A stretch of 64,000 bases of DNA from Quadrisphaera sp. INWT6 (GTDB lineage Bacteria > Actinomycetota > Actinomycetes > Actinomycetales > Quadrisphaeraceae), in assembly GCF_015390235.1 (NCBI RefSeq), contig NZ_VUOH01000005.1, forward strand, positions 310,001-374,000, in the 5' to 3' direction. A program made the position numbers and the translations under genes. The notes beneath the pieces were generated by a model. That model saw only the letters and a program-made list of their open reading frames with translations. It ran no database searches and was not told the origin of the DNA. Of this stretch, positions 25,267-34,458 are shown piece after piece (the first letter of the stretch is position 1; each line of letters begins with the position of its first letter).

Positions 25267-26475
25267 GTGCGTCACTCACACGGGGGTCGTCCCTCGCGCC
25301 TGACGCGGTGGCTCGCCCCGGCGCTGCTCGGGGCGGCCATCGTCGCGCTCGACTGGTTCCAGGACACGGGTGTCCAGTACCCGGGCATCCTCGTCGCCGT
25401 CCCGCTGCTGGCGGCCGTCCTCGGTGGGCCGCTGGCGACCGCAGGGGCCGGCGTGGTCGCGGTGGCGATGTCGTACGGCATCGGGCTGGCCGAGCACCTG
25501 CGCGGCGAGTACGCCGAGCCGAACGGCGCGGTGGCCATCACGCGCCTGGGGTTCATCGCCGCCATGACGGTCATCGGGGTGGTGGCCTCGCAGATGCGCA
25601 CCCGCAGCGAGCGCGACGCCGGCCAGGTGGCGGCCGTGGCCGACGCCGCCCAGCTGGCGATCCTCGAGCCCCCGCCGCGCGCCGTGGGGGGCCTGAGGTG
25701 CGCGAGCGCCTACCGCTCCTCCACGCAGCTGGCCCGCATCGGCGGCGACCTGGTCGCCGTCGTCGAGACCCCGCAGGGCGTGCGCGCCCTGGTCGGTGAC
25801 GTGCAGGGCAAGGGCCTGGAGGCCGTGCGCCTCGCGGGGTACGTGCTCGGCAGCTTCCGCGAGCGCGCTCACGACGACGTCGCCCTGTCCGAGCTCGCCG
25901 AGGCGCTCGACAGGACGGTGCGCCGCGCCTCCCTCGGCCAGGAGGTGTTCGTCACCGCCGTGCTCGTGCAGGTCGACGGCGCGACGGGTGAGCTGCAGGT
26001 CGTCTCGTGCGGGCACCCGGCCCCCTTCGTCGTGGCCCCGTCACCCGCGGGCGCCCCGGCGCGGGCCGCGGAGCTGCCGGTCGAGCCCGGTCCGCCGCTG
26101 GGACTGCTGGAGCTGACCGGCACCCCCGAGGTCCTGACCCACCGGCTCCGCCCGGCCGACCGGCTGGTGCTGGTCACCGACGGGGTGCTGGAGGCGCGCC
26201 GGCCGCGGCTGCTGTCCCGGGAGGCCACGGGACCGTTCGTCGACGCCGAGGAGCTGCTCGGCGAGCACCTGGGCCGCGGGTCGATGACGGAGGGCCTGGA
26301 CGGCGTGGTCCAGGGCCTCACCCGCTGGACCCGAGGGCGCCTGCGCGACGACCTCGCCGTGCTGGTGCTCGAGCGCCCGCTGGGGCTGCCTCAGGAGCGC
26401 AGGTCCGGTGCCTCGCCGACGGGGCCGTCGGGGCCGTCGGGGTCGACGGCGGGGCCGGTGCCCTCCTCCCGCTGA
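25267..26475 (+). CDS. Membrane-anchored SpoIIE/PP2C-type phosphatase
   Basis: A 402-residue protein. The N-terminus holds three or four hydrophobic segments (about residues 15-110), followed by a PPM-type phosphatase domain of the SpoIIE/RsbU class: RIGGDLVAVVETPQG, LVGDVQGKGLEAV, VSCGHPAPFVV, GLLELTGTPEVL and LVTDGVLEAR. These enzymes dephosphorylate anti-anti-sigma (STAS) proteins. GTG start with CAGACT 7 nt upstream (leaderless). The last 85 bp overlap the convergent mrpG gene. The low-complexity PSGPSGSTAG tail lies in that overlap. Confidence 0.9.
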   Translation: MRHSHGGRPSRLTRWLAPALLGAAIVALDWFQDTGVQYPGILVAVPLLAAVLGGPLATAGAGVVAVAMSYGIGLAEHLRGEYAEPNGAVAITRLGFIAAMTVIGVVASQMRTRSERDAGQVAAVADAAQLAILEPPPRAVGGLRCASAYRSSTQLARIGGDLVAVVETPQGVRALVGDVQGKGLEAVRLAGYVLGSFRERAHDDVALSELAEALDRTVRRASLGQEVFVTAVLVQVDGATGELQVVSCGHPAPFVVAPSPAGAPARAAELPVEPGPPLGLLELTGTPEVLTHRLRPADRLVLVTDGVLEARRPRLLSREATGPFVDAEELLGEHLGRGSMTEGLDGVVQGLTRWTRGRLRDDLAVLVLERPLGLPQERRSGASPTGPSGPSGSTAGPVPSSR

Positions 26476-26810
26476 GTGCGCGGGTCCATCGGGGCGCGGG
26501 CGCGCCAGGCGGCGCTGCCGACGGCGTAGCCGGCGACGGGCACGGTGAACAGCTGCAGCGCGGCGGCCACCAGGAGCACGAGCACGGCGTCGAGGCCCGG
26601 GGCGAGCACCGCGGTGCCGAGCAGCACGAGGACCAGGCCGAGGGCCGCCGCCTTGGTGACGGCGTTCGCGCGCAGGTAGGCGTCGGGCAGCCGCAGCAGG
26701 CCGAGCGCACCCACGGCGACGAGCGCCACGCCCAGCACCACGAGGAGCTGCCCGACGACGCCGAGCGCTCCTCCGGTGAGCTGGTGGGTCGTCCCGGCCA
26801 TCCCGGTCAC
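26391..26810 (-). CDS. mrpG: Na+/H+ antiporter subunit G (Mrp operon 1)
   Basis: A 139-residue subunit with three transmembrane helices; GALGLLRLPDAYLRANAVTKAA is the characteristic MrpG/MnhG/PhaG motif. It is last gene of the leftward Mrp operon and its GTG overlaps the mrpF stop (GTGA). The hydrophilic tail (RTQREEGTGPAVDPDGP) overlaps the convergent phosphatase gene by 85 bp, so both reading frames constrain this DNA. Confidence 0.93.
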   Translation of the reverse strand: MTGMAGTTHQLTGGALGVVGQLLVVLGVALVAVGALGLLRLPDAYLRANAVTKAAALGLVLVLLGTAVLAPGLDAVLVLLVAAALQLFTVPVAGYAVGSAAWRARAPMDPRTQREEGTGPAVDPDGPDGPVGEAPDLRS

Positions 26811-27061
26811 CCCGACCTCCTCGCGGCCAGCCGCGCGAGGGCCACCGTCGCCAGGAACCCGACGAGGGTGCCCACGAGCACCAGGTCGAGCAGGGCGGGA
26901 GCGCCCAGCCTCAGCGCCAGCAGCGCCAGGGCGGCCAGGAGCACCACGAAGCCGAGGTCGACGGCGAGCACGCGGTCGGCGTCCGTGGGCCCGACCACCA
27001 CGCGGACGGTCGCGACCACGGCCGCGAGGGCGAGCACCACGAGGGCGGCGTCGAGGATCAC
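26807..27061 (-). CDS. mrpF: Na+/H+ antiporter subunit F (Mrp operon 1)
   Basis: An 84-residue protein with three transmembrane helices. VVVGPTDADRVLAVDL is the conserved MrpF motif on the first loop. GTG at 27061 is chosen for the 4-bp overlap with mrpE. It works as part of the seven-domain Mrp complex that exchanges Na+ for H+. Confidence 0.93.
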   Translation of the reverse strand: MILDAALVVLALAAVVATVRVVVGPTDADRVLAVDLGFVVLLAALALLALRLGAPALLDLVLVGTLVGFLATVALARLAARRSG

Positions 27062-27414
27062 GGCGCCCCCCGCCACGCGGCGAGCAGGAGGCCCTCGAGG
27101 CGCTGCAGGTCGCGGCGCTGGGCGTCGAGGTCCGGGGCGTCCATGGCGTGGACCACCAGCTCCGCGCGCTGACCGCCGTCCTCGGCGGTGCCGGTGCGCT
27201 CGACCTCGAGCACGGCGGTGACGGGCGTGAGGCCCACCAGCGCCACGAAGGTGGCCACCTCGGCGTCGGTGCGCGAGCGCAGGGGCACCCGCAGCACCGC
27301 GGGTCGGACCCCGCTGCCGGGGGTGAGGACCTCCCTGACCACCTGGGCGTTGGCCACCACGAACTCCTTGGCGTAGACGGCCGCGAACACCGCGGCGTGG
27401 CGCAGCCGGCTCAC
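27058..27414 (-). CDS. mrpE: Na+/H+ antiporter subunit E, short form (Mrp operon 1)
   Basis: A 118-residue MrpE-like subunit. AKEFVVANAQVVREVLTPGSGVRP and LRVPLRSRTDAEVATFVALVGLTPVTAVLEVE match the C-terminal half of MrpE. The usual N-terminal pair of transmembrane helices (present in the 197-residue mrpE of operon 2) is missing: the GTG overlaps the mrpD stop (GTGA), and the upstream frame has no homologous sequence. It is therefore a genuinely short form rather than a wrong start. Confidence 0.85.
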   Translation of the reverse strand: MSRLRHAAVFAAVYAKEFVVANAQVVREVLTPGSGVRPAVLRVPLRSRTDAEVATFVALVGLTPVTAVLEVERTGTAEDGGQRAELVVHAMDAPDLDAQRRDLQRLEGLLLAAWRGAP

Positions 27415-28904
27415 GAGCGGACCCCGGCCACCAGCTGGGCGGCCGCCGCCTCGCTGGCGGTGAGCAGCGGCTCGGCCCACACCCCCAGCACCAGCGCGCA
27501 CGCCGCCAGGGCGAGCGCCGGCACGAGCACGGCGCGCGGGACGCTCCCGGTGCCCGCCGCACCACCACGGGCTCCGCCACCACCACCGCCACCACCACCA
27601 CCGCCACCGGCCTCCGGGCGGGCACCGGCGAAGACGCCGTTCCACAGCTTGAGCATCGAGACGAGGGTGACGAGGCTGACCGCGACGACGGCGGTGAGGA
27701 CCCACCAGCTGCCCGCACCGGCCGCGGCGGTGGCGAGCTGCAGCTTGGCCACGAACCCGCTGGTGGGCGGCACCCCCACCAGCCCCAGCGCCGCGACGGC
27801 GAAGGCCACGGCCAGCAGCGGCTCGGCGCGCCCGAGGCCGCCGAGGCGGCTCAGGGCTTCGGTGCCCTCGCGGACCTCCACGGCCGCGGAGACGGCGAGC
27901 AGCGCCGCCTTCACCACGGCGTACTGGACCAGGAAGAAGAGGGCGGCGGCGTACCCCGCAGCCGTGGCCAGCCCCACCCCGACGAGCAGGTACCCGATCT
28001 GGCTGACCATGTGGTTGGTCAGCACGGCCCGCACCGAGCCCTCACCCACGGCGGAGAGCACCCCGACGACCATCGTGAGGACGGCGACCGCGAGCAGCGC
28101 CCACGCCACCCGCGCGTCGCCCTCGAAGACCACGGCCCAGACCCGCAGCAGGGCGAGGACGCCCACCTTGGTGAGCAGCCCGGAGAACAGGACGGCGACG
28201 GCGGGCCCCACCACCCCGTAGGAGCCCGGCAGCCACGAGTGCAGCGGCACAGCCGCCGACTTCACGGCCAGCGCCACCAGGACCACCCCGACGGCCACGG
28301 CCGCGGCGGGGTCGGAGGCCGCCGCCCCGCGCAGCTCGGTCAGCGAGACGGTGCCCGTGGTGCCGTAGACGAGGCCCACCCCGGCCAGGAAGACCGTCGA
28401 GGCCAGCAGGTTGACCGTGACGTACAGCCGTCCGCCGGCGGGTCCGCGGCGCCCCAGGGCCACGAGCACGTAGCTGGGCACGAGCATGACCTCGACGAAC
28501 ACGAAGAGGTTGAACAGGTCGGTGGTCAGCAGCGCCCCGGAGACACCGGCCGACATCACCAGGACCAAGGGCGCCAGCAGCGGCTCGTGGTCCTCCCGGG
28601 TGCCGGCGGCCACCACCAGGCTCGCTGCGGTGAGTGCGCTGGTGAGCAGGACGCCGAGGCAGGCCGTCGCGTCGGCGGCCAGGACGACCGCGATGCCCGC
28701 CGGCCAGCCGCCGGCGGCGGCCTGGGCGGTCCGCCCGTCGAGCGTCGCCGCGAGCAGCACCGCGGCGGCGGCCACCACGAGCAGCGGCACGGCCACCCCG
28801 GTGGCGCGGTCGAGGGCGTCAGCACCCGGGCGGCGCCGGCGCAGCAGCAGCAGCGCCGCCGCCACGAGGGGCAGGACGACGGGGACGAGCACGAGCGCGC
28901 TCAC
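27411..28904 (-). CDS. mrpD: Na+/H+ antiporter subunit D (Mrp operon 1)
   Basis: A 497-residue NuoN/NuoM-like membrane protein with about 14 helices. KSAAVPLHSWLPGSYGVVGPAVAVLFSGLLTKVGVLAL is the conserved proton-channel region with its lysines. Between the last two helices there is a run of 12 glycines (GGT/GGC codons at about 27568-27606), followed by ARGGAAGTG. The GTG start overlaps the mrpC stop. Subunits A and D form the ion-translocating core of Mrp. Confidence 0.94.
   Translation of the reverse strand: MSALVLVPVVLPLVAAALLLLRRRRPGADALDRATGVAVPLLVVAAAAVLLAATLDGRTAQAAAGGWPAGIAVVLAADATACLGVLLTSALTAASLVVAAGTREDHEPLLAPLVLVMSAGVSGALLTTDLFNLFVFVEVMLVPSYVLVALGRRGPAGGRLYVTVNLLASTVFLAGVGLVYGTTGTVSLTELRGAAASDPAAAVAVGVVLVALAVKSAAVPLHSWLPGSYGVVGPAVAVLFSGLLTKVGVLALLRVWAVVFEGDARVAWALLAVAVLTMVVGVLSAVGEGSVRAVLTNHMVSQIGYLLVGVGLATAAGYAAALFFLVQYAVVKAALLAVSAAVEVREGTEALSRLGGLGRAEPLLAVAFAVAALGLVGVPPTSGFVAKLQLATAAAGAGSWWVLTAVVAVSLVTLVSMLKLWNGVFAGARPEAGGGGGGGGGGGGARGGAAGTGSVPRAVLVPALALAACALVLGVWAEPLLTASEAAAAQLVAGVRS
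27568..27606. repeat. Glycine-codon microsatellite inside mrpD
   Basis: A run of CCACCACCG-type triplets on the plus strand encodes consecutive glycines in MrpD of operon 1. It is prone to slippage in units of three, so the linker length may vary between strains. Confidence 0.8.
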
Positions 28905-29221
28905 GCCGGGCCCTCCGCGTCGTCGTCCTCGTCGAGCACCTGGCCCTGCCGGAGCAGGCCCAGCAGGTGCACGGTGACGGCGAAGGCGATGACGACCGCG
29001 GTCAGCACGAACGCCTGCGGCAGGGGGTCGGCCACCGGCCCCTCGCCCTGCTGGCCGGGCAGCGCGAACCCGCGCCGGTCGGTGCCGCCGGCGGTGAGCA
29101 CCAGGAGGTTCACACCGTGGCCCAGCAGGACGAAGCCGACGACCACCCGCAGCAGGCCGCGCCGCAGCACGAGCCAGGTGCCGGTGGCCACGAGGAGCGC
29201 CACCACGACCGCCGTCGTCAC
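28901..29221 (-). CDS. mrpC: Na+/H+ antiporter subunit C (Mrp operon 1)
   Basis: A 106-residue NuoK-like subunit with three transmembrane helices. GFVLLGHGVNLLVLTAGG and DPLPQAFVLTAVVIAFAVTV are the conserved MrpC segments. The GTG at 29221 overlaps the mrpA stop (GTGA), and its own stop overlaps mrpD. The acidic tail EDDDAEGPA is short compared with the long tail of the operon 2 copy. Confidence 0.94.
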   Translation of the reverse strand: MTTAVVVALLVATGTWLVLRRGLLRVVVGFVLLGHGVNLLVLTAGGTDRRGFALPGQQGEGPVADPLPQAFVLTAVVIAFAVTVHLLGLLRQGQVLDEDDDAEGPA

Positions 29222-31992
29222 GCGGACACCTCCGCTCGCCCGGGTCCGGGGTCGCCGCTCGGGTCGGCGGCGGATACCCGCCCGAAGCCGCGCACGCACG
29301 CGGCGACCAGGGAGACCACGAGGGCGTAGACCCCGAGGTCGAAGAGCAGCGCCGAGCTGACGCCGAGGGCGTACAGCCCCGGCACGGCGAAGGGCTCCAT
29401 CAGGGCTCCTCCCCAGACCAGCGGCAGCAGGCCGGTGCCGACGGCCACGAGCGCGCCGGACCCGGCGAGCAGCACCGGGTCGGTGAGGCGCTCCAGGCGC
29501 CCGCTGCCCCCGGTGCCGGCGAGGTGCACGAGCACCACGCCCGCACCGGCGACCAGCGCGCCGATGAAGCCGCCGCCGGGCTGGTCGTGGCCGCGCCACA
29601 GCAGGACGGCGGAGGCGAGGACCGCGAGCGGTGCGAGCACGCGGCTGGCCACCTGCAGGACGACGTCGGGGCGCTCGCGGGCCTCGTGGCCGGGCGTCGT
29701 GCTGCCCCGGGTGAGCACGCCCAGCCCGAGGGCCACCACGCCGACCAGCACCGACTCCAGCAGGGTGTCGACGCCGCGGAAGTCGACGAGCACGGTGTTG
29801 ACCACGTTGGTGCCGCCGGTGAGCTCCTCGGCGTTGTCGAGCAGGTAGGCGCCGGTGGGTGAGAGCTCCCGGCGCCCGGTGAGCGCCCAGGTGCCGAGGC
29901 CGGCAGCCGTCCCGGCGCCCGCCGCGAGCAGCGCCGCGGGCACGGCCCCCCGGCCGGTCGGCCCGACGACGGCGGGGAGGCGGAGGCGGCCTCCGCGCAG
30001 GACCAGCACGAGCACCACCGCGGTGAGCACCTCGACGAGCAGCAGGGTCAGGGCGACGTCGGCGGCGCCCACGAGGACCATCCGCACCGCCACCACCAGG
30101 CCGACCAGGCCGACGAGCGCCACGAGCACCAGCGCCGAGGAGGTCACGGCGGCGCAGACCAGGGTCACTGCCAGCACGACGAGCAGGACGGGCTCGCCGG
30201 GCACGGCCGTCGCGGTCCGCTCGGGCAGCGCACCGCCCAGCACGACCGCGCCCACGACACCGAGCACGGCCACCACCGCCAGCGGCCGGGCCAGGTGGGT
30301 CGCGAGCGGGCGGGCGCGGGTGTCGGCGCCGACGCGCCCGCCGAGGGCCAGCAGACCGCGGTGGCCGACGTCGAAGGCCCCGCCCGCGTCGGGCAGCCGG
30401 AGGCGCACCAGCACGCCGTCGACCCGGTCGCGCTGCCAGAACAGCAGCGACCCCAGCGCGACGGTGACCCCCGAGAGCACCACCTCGGTGGACAGCCCGT
30501 GCCAGAAGTAGATCCGCGGCGGCACCGAGCCGGGCAGCGCGGCGCTGGTGGCGGCGTCGACCAGGGGGTCGAAGAGCGAGACCGCCGGGCCCAGCAGCAG
30601 GCCGGCGGCCGCGGCCACGGCGGCGGGGGCCAGGAAGCTCTTCGCCGGCTCGTAGAGCTCGGGGTGGTCGGGGCCGCCGAAGGCCCCCCACACGATCCGC
30701 ATCGAGTACGCGAACGTCAGGGCGGACGCCGTCACCGCGCAGGCCGCGGCGGCCGGGGCCACCCACGCGGGCCCGGGGGCGGAGACGAACCCCTGGTAGA
30801 GGTACTCCTTGCTGACGAAGCCCAGCGCCGGGGGCACCCCCGCCATCGACAGGGCCGCCAGGGCCGTGGCCGCCGCGGTCCACGGCATCGCCCGCCGCAG
30901 GCCCGACAGGTCGCGGATGTCGCGGCTGCCGGTCTCCGTGTCGATGATCCCGACGAGCATGAACAGCGTCGCCTTGAACAGGGCGTGCGCCATCGTGTGC
31001 AGCAGGGCGGCGCCGAGGGCGGTGGGCGTGCCGACGCCGATGGCGGCCACGAGCAGACCCAGCTGGCTGACGGTGGAGTGGGCGAGGATGCCCTTGAGGT
31101 CGTGCTCGCGCAGCGCCATCACGGCCCCCACCAGCGCCGTCGCCATCCCGACGGCCACCAGGGCCACCTGCCACGGCGTCTGCTCGGCGAACAGCGCGGA
31201 GATGCGGACCAGCAGGTAGATGCCGGCCTTCACCATCGTCGCGGCGTGGAGGTAGGCGCTGACGGGCGTCATCGCGACCATCGCGCCCGGCAGCCAGAAC
31301 TGCAGCGGCAGCTGCGCGGACTTGCTCATCGCCGCCAGCAGCACGCACGCGGCGACGGGCCACGCCAGCGGCGAGGACAGCACGACGTCGGGCTCGGCCA
31401 GCAGCACCGAGATGCGGGTGGTACCGCCCGCCAGGGCGAGCAGGACGACGGCGACCAGCAGCGCGAGGCCCCCGGCGATGGTGATGACCAGCGCCCGGCG
31501 CGCCGGGGCCTCGGCCCGCGCCCCCGCCGTCGACAGCAGGGCGAAGGAGCACAGGGTGGTGAGCTCCCAGAACAGGTAGAGCAGCACGAGGTCGTCGGCG
31601 AGGACCAGGCCGACCATCGCCGCGGCGAAGACCGTCAGCAGCGGCAGCACCGGGCCCCGCGCGGAGGCGTCGGAGAGGTAGCGGGCGCAGTACGCCATCA
31701 CCAGGGCGCCCACCACGAGCGCGACCAGCGCGAAGACGAGGGAGAGCCCGTCGAGGCGCAGCGCGGCCTCGACCCCGAGCGAGGGCAGCCACGGGGCGGA
31801 CGCCTCCACCGCGGCCTGCGCGCCCGGGCGACCCCCGCGGAGCACCTGCGGGGCGAGGGAGACCAGGAGCCCGGCGGCCACCAGGAACCCCGCCGACAGC
31901 ACGTACCCGGTGGACCGGCCGAGCCGGCGCGCGAGCATCGGCGCGCTCGCGGCCAGCGCCGCGAGCAGCAGGAGCGCCGCCACCATGGTCAT
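29218..31992 (-). CDS. mrpA: Na+/H+ antiporter subunit A with fused MrpB domain (Mrp operon 1)
   Basis: A 924-residue NuoL-like subunit. The translocation core contains FWELTTLCSFALL, FWLPGAMVAMTPVSAYLHAATMVKAGIYLLVRIS and REHDLKGILAHSTVSQLGLLV. The C-terminal 150 residues, from about RVLAPLAVLASAVLLWRGHDQPGGGF, are an MrpB domain, so a separate mrpB gene is not needed. ATG at 31992 (MTMVAALLL) has TAGCGT 8 nt upstream, consistent with a leaderless or very short-leader transcript. It is first gene of a tightly overlapping six-gene operon. Confidence 0.95.
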   Translation of the reverse strand: MTMVAALLLLAALAASAPMLARRLGRSTGYVLSAGFLVAAGLLVSLAPQVLRGGRPGAQAAVEASAPWLPSLGVEAALRLDGLSLVFALVALVVGALVMAYCARYLSDASARGPVLPLLTVFAAAMVGLVLADDLVLLYLFWELTTLCSFALLSTAGARAEAPARRALVITIAGGLALLVAVVLLALAGGTTRISVLLAEPDVVLSSPLAWPVAACVLLAAMSKSAQLPLQFWLPGAMVAMTPVSAYLHAATMVKAGIYLLVRISALFAEQTPWQVALVAVGMATALVGAVMALREHDLKGILAHSTVSQLGLLVAAIGVGTPTALGAALLHTMAHALFKATLFMLVGIIDTETGSRDIRDLSGLRRAMPWTAAATALAALSMAGVPPALGFVSKEYLYQGFVSAPGPAWVAPAAAACAVTASALTFAYSMRIVWGAFGGPDHPELYEPAKSFLAPAAVAAAAGLLLGPAVSLFDPLVDAATSAALPGSVPPRIYFWHGLSTEVVLSGVTVALGSLLFWQRDRVDGVLVRLRLPDAGGAFDVGHRGLLALGGRVGADTRARPLATHLARPLAVVAVLGVVGAVVLGGALPERTATAVPGEPVLLVVLAVTLVCAAVTSSALVLVALVGLVGLVVAVRMVLVGAADVALTLLLVEVLTAVVLVLVLRGGRLRLPAVVGPTGRGAVPAALLAAGAGTAAGLGTWALTGRRELSPTGAYLLDNAEELTGGTNVVNTVLVDFRGVDTLLESVLVGVVALGLGVLTRGSTTPGHEARERPDVVLQVASRVLAPLAVLASAVLLWRGHDQPGGGFIGALVAGAGVVLVHLAGTGGSGRLERLTDPVLLAGSGALVAVGTGLLPLVWGGALMEPFAVPGLYALGVSSALLFDLGVYALVVSLVAACVRGFGRVSAADPSGDPGPGRAEVSA

Positions 31993-32136
31993 CCGTGCGG
32001 ACGCTAGCGGCGCTCCGCCGGGCCCGCCCGGTGGAGCGGCACCGGTCACCTGGCAGGCTTGACCGTCCTCGCGCCGGGTGCGCGGGGGTGTCGATCGGGT
32101 GACCGACCGGGTGGCGGACGACGGAGGGGTGGTCCG

Positions 32137-34446
32137 GTGAGCGGGCTGGAGCGCGAGACCGCGGCGGAGCAGGGGCGCGTCGACGAGCGCTACGCCCGGC
32201 TCGACCTGCTGCGCACCTCGACCGAGCAGCGCCTGAGGGACGTGCGCGCCGCCGGCTCGGCGGGGACCCCTGCCGCCCGCATGGAGCGCGACGCCTTCGC
32301 CACCCTCTACGAGGACCGGCTCTCCCAGCTGCGCGCCGTCGAGGACCGCCTGGTCTTCGGGCGGCTCGACCTGGACGACGGCGACGTCCGCTACGTGGGT
32401 CGCATCGGCCTCTCCGACACCGACCAGGAGCAGCTGCTCACCGACTGGCGGGCCCCCGCGGCCGAGCCCTTCTACCGCGCGACCTCCGCCGACCCCCTGG
32501 GCGTGGTCCGCCGCCGGCACGTCACGCTCACCGGCCGCCGGGTCACCGCCCTAGAGGACGACGTCGTCGCCGACGGGGCGGCGCTGCCCGAGGGGATGGT
32601 CGTCGCCGGCGGCGGTGCCCTCATGGCCGCGGTCACAGCGGCCCGCACCGGCCGGATGAAGGACGTCGTCGCGACGCTGCAGGCGGAGCAGGACGCCGTG
32701 GTCCGCGCTCCCCTGCCCGGCGTGCTGGTGGTGCAGGGAGGCCCCGGCACGGGCAAGACGGCGGTGGCGCTGCACCGCGCCGCGTACCTGCTCTACGCCC
32801 ACCGCGAGCGCATCGCCCGCTCGGGGGTGCTCATCATCGGTCCGAACCGGGCGTTCCTGCGGTACATCGACCAGGTGCTGCCGGCGCTCGGCGAGACCGG
32901 CGTGGTGATGGCGAGCGTCGGCGAGCTCTTCCCGGGGGTGGTCGCCACGGCGAGCGACCCCGACGACGTCGCCGCCCTCAAGGGCAGCGCGCGGATGGTC
33001 GACCTGCTGACCGCCGCCGTCCGCCAGCGCCAGCGGGTGCCCGCGCAGCCGGTGCGCCTGGAGGTCGGCCACCACCACGTGCAGCTGCGCCCGCGGGTGG
33101 TCCGATCGGCGCTGGACGCCGCCCGCGACACGAGGCAGCCGCACAACGCGGCGCGCACCACCTTCGTGCGCAAGGTGATGAACGACCTGGTCCGCCAGCT
33201 GGGCACCGCCCACGGCACCCGCGGCGACGACCTCGACGCCGACACCCGCCAGTCCCTCGACGCCGAGCTGCGCGAGTCGCCCGACGTCCGCCGCGAGGTC
33301 AACCTCTGCTGGATGCCGCTGACCCCGGCCGGGGTGCTGCGCGACCTGTGGTCCAAGCCGCGCCTGCTCGCCGCGGCCGGCGCCGCGGCGGGGTTCTCCG
33401 CGGCGGAGCTGCGCCTGCTCGCCCGCGACCGGACCGCGCCGCTGACCACGGCCGACGTCCCCCTGCTCGACGAGCTGGCCGAGCTGCTGGGTGACGACCC
33501 CGACGCCGGCCGCGCCGAGGAGCGCCGGGCCGCCCGCGACCGCGACCAGCTGCTCTCCCAGGCGCGCGGGGTGCTGGAGTCCGGCCTGGTCGACGAGGGC
33601 GGCAGCGCCGTCCTGTCCGCCGACGTGCTCGCCGACCGGTGGGCGCTCGACGGCGGCGGTGGCAGCGTGGCCGACCGCGCCTCCAGCGACCGCACCTGGA
33701 CCTACGGGCACGTGGTGGTCGACGAGGCCCAGGAGCTCTCGGCGATGGCCTGGCGCGTGCTGACCCGGCGCTGCCCCTCGCGGTCGATGACGGTGGTCGG
33801 AGACCTGGCGCAGACCTCGAGCGCCGCGGGCGCCCGGAACTGGGCGCAGGCCCTCGCGCCCGTGCTGGGCACCGGCACCCGCTCGCGCGGCGGGGTCGAC
33901 CTCTCCCGCGACTTCACCCTGGCGCGGCTGACGGTCAACTACCGCACCCCGCGGCAGGTCATGGACGTGGCGAGCGCGGTGCTCGCGGCGCACGGCTCCC
34001 CCGAGGAGGCGCCCAGCTCGATCCGCGACGCCGAGGTGCCGCCGTCGGCGGTGACCGCCCCCGGCCCTGCGGGCTCGCCCGCGTGGACGGACGCCGTGGT
34101 CGACGCCGTGCGCGAGCAGGTGGCGGTGCTCGACGAGGGCCGCCTGGTGGTCGTGGCGCCCGACGCCTCGGTGGAGGGCCTGCGCGCGGCGCTGGTGGGT
34201 GCCCTCGGCGCGGAGCGCGTGCGCGCCGTCACCGACTCCTCCGACGCCGCGGTCACGGTCTCGGGGGTCTACGGGGTCAAGGGCCTCGAGTTCGACGCGG
34301 TGGTGCTCGTGGAGCCCCGCGCGGTGCTGGAGGCCTCGCCCCGGGGCGCCGGCGACCTCTACGTGGCGCTCACGCGCCCCACGCAGCGGCTGCTGGTGGT
34401 GGCCTCGCAGCCGCTGCCCGCGGGCATGGAGCCGCTGGCCGGCTGA
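32137..34446 (+). CDS. HelD/HelR-like RNA polymerase-associated ATPase (UvrD superfamily 1)
   Basis: A 769-residue superfamily 1 helicase-like ATPase. The N-terminal antiparallel coiled-coil (ETAAEQGRVDERYARLDLLRTS) and LTDWRAPAAEPFYRAT are diagnostic of HelD, which enters and recycles RNA polymerase; actinobacterial HelR members also displace rifampicin. Walker A is QGGPGTGKTAVALHRAAYL, Walker B VVVDEAQELSAMAW, motif V YGVKGLEFDAVVLV, and motif VI YVALTRPTQRLLVV. GTG at 32137 has a GGAGGGG box 9 nt upstream. It stands alone between the two Mrp operons. Assignment to HelD/HelR rather than UvrD is confident; the HelR role in drug resistance is inference. Confidence 0.9.
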   Translation: MSGLERETAAEQGRVDERYARLDLLRTSTEQRLRDVRAAGSAGTPAARMERDAFATLYEDRLSQLRAVEDRLVFGRLDLDDGDVRYVGRIGLSDTDQEQLLTDWRAPAAEPFYRATSADPLGVVRRRHVTLTGRRVTALEDDVVADGAALPEGMVVAGGGALMAAVTAARTGRMKDVVATLQAEQDAVVRAPLPGVLVVQGGPGTGKTAVALHRAAYLLYAHRERIARSGVLIIGPNRAFLRYIDQVLPALGETGVVMASVGELFPGVVATASDPDDVAALKGSARMVDLLTAAVRQRQRVPAQPVRLEVGHHHVQLRPRVVRSALDAARDTRQPHNAARTTFVRKVMNDLVRQLGTAHGTRGDDLDADTRQSLDAELRESPDVRREVNLCWMPLTPAGVLRDLWSKPRLLAAAGAAAGFSAAELRLLARDRTAPLTTADVPLLDELAELLGDDPDAGRAEERRAARDRDQLLSQARGVLESGLVDEGGSAVLSADVLADRWALDGGGGSVADRASSDRTWTYGHVVVDEAQELSAMAWRVLTRRCPSRSMTVVGDLAQTSSAAGARNWAQALAPVLGTGTRSRGGVDLSRDFTLARLTVNYRTPRQVMDVASAVLAAHGSPEEAPSSIRDAEVPPSAVTAPGPAGSPAWTDAVVDAVREQVAVLDEGRLVVVAPDASVEGLRAALVGALGAERVRAVTDSSDAAVTVSGVYGVKGLEFDAVVLVEPRAVLEASPRGAGDLYVALTRPTQRLLVVASQPLPAGMEPLAG

Positions 34447-34458
34447 CCGGCGCCGGGC

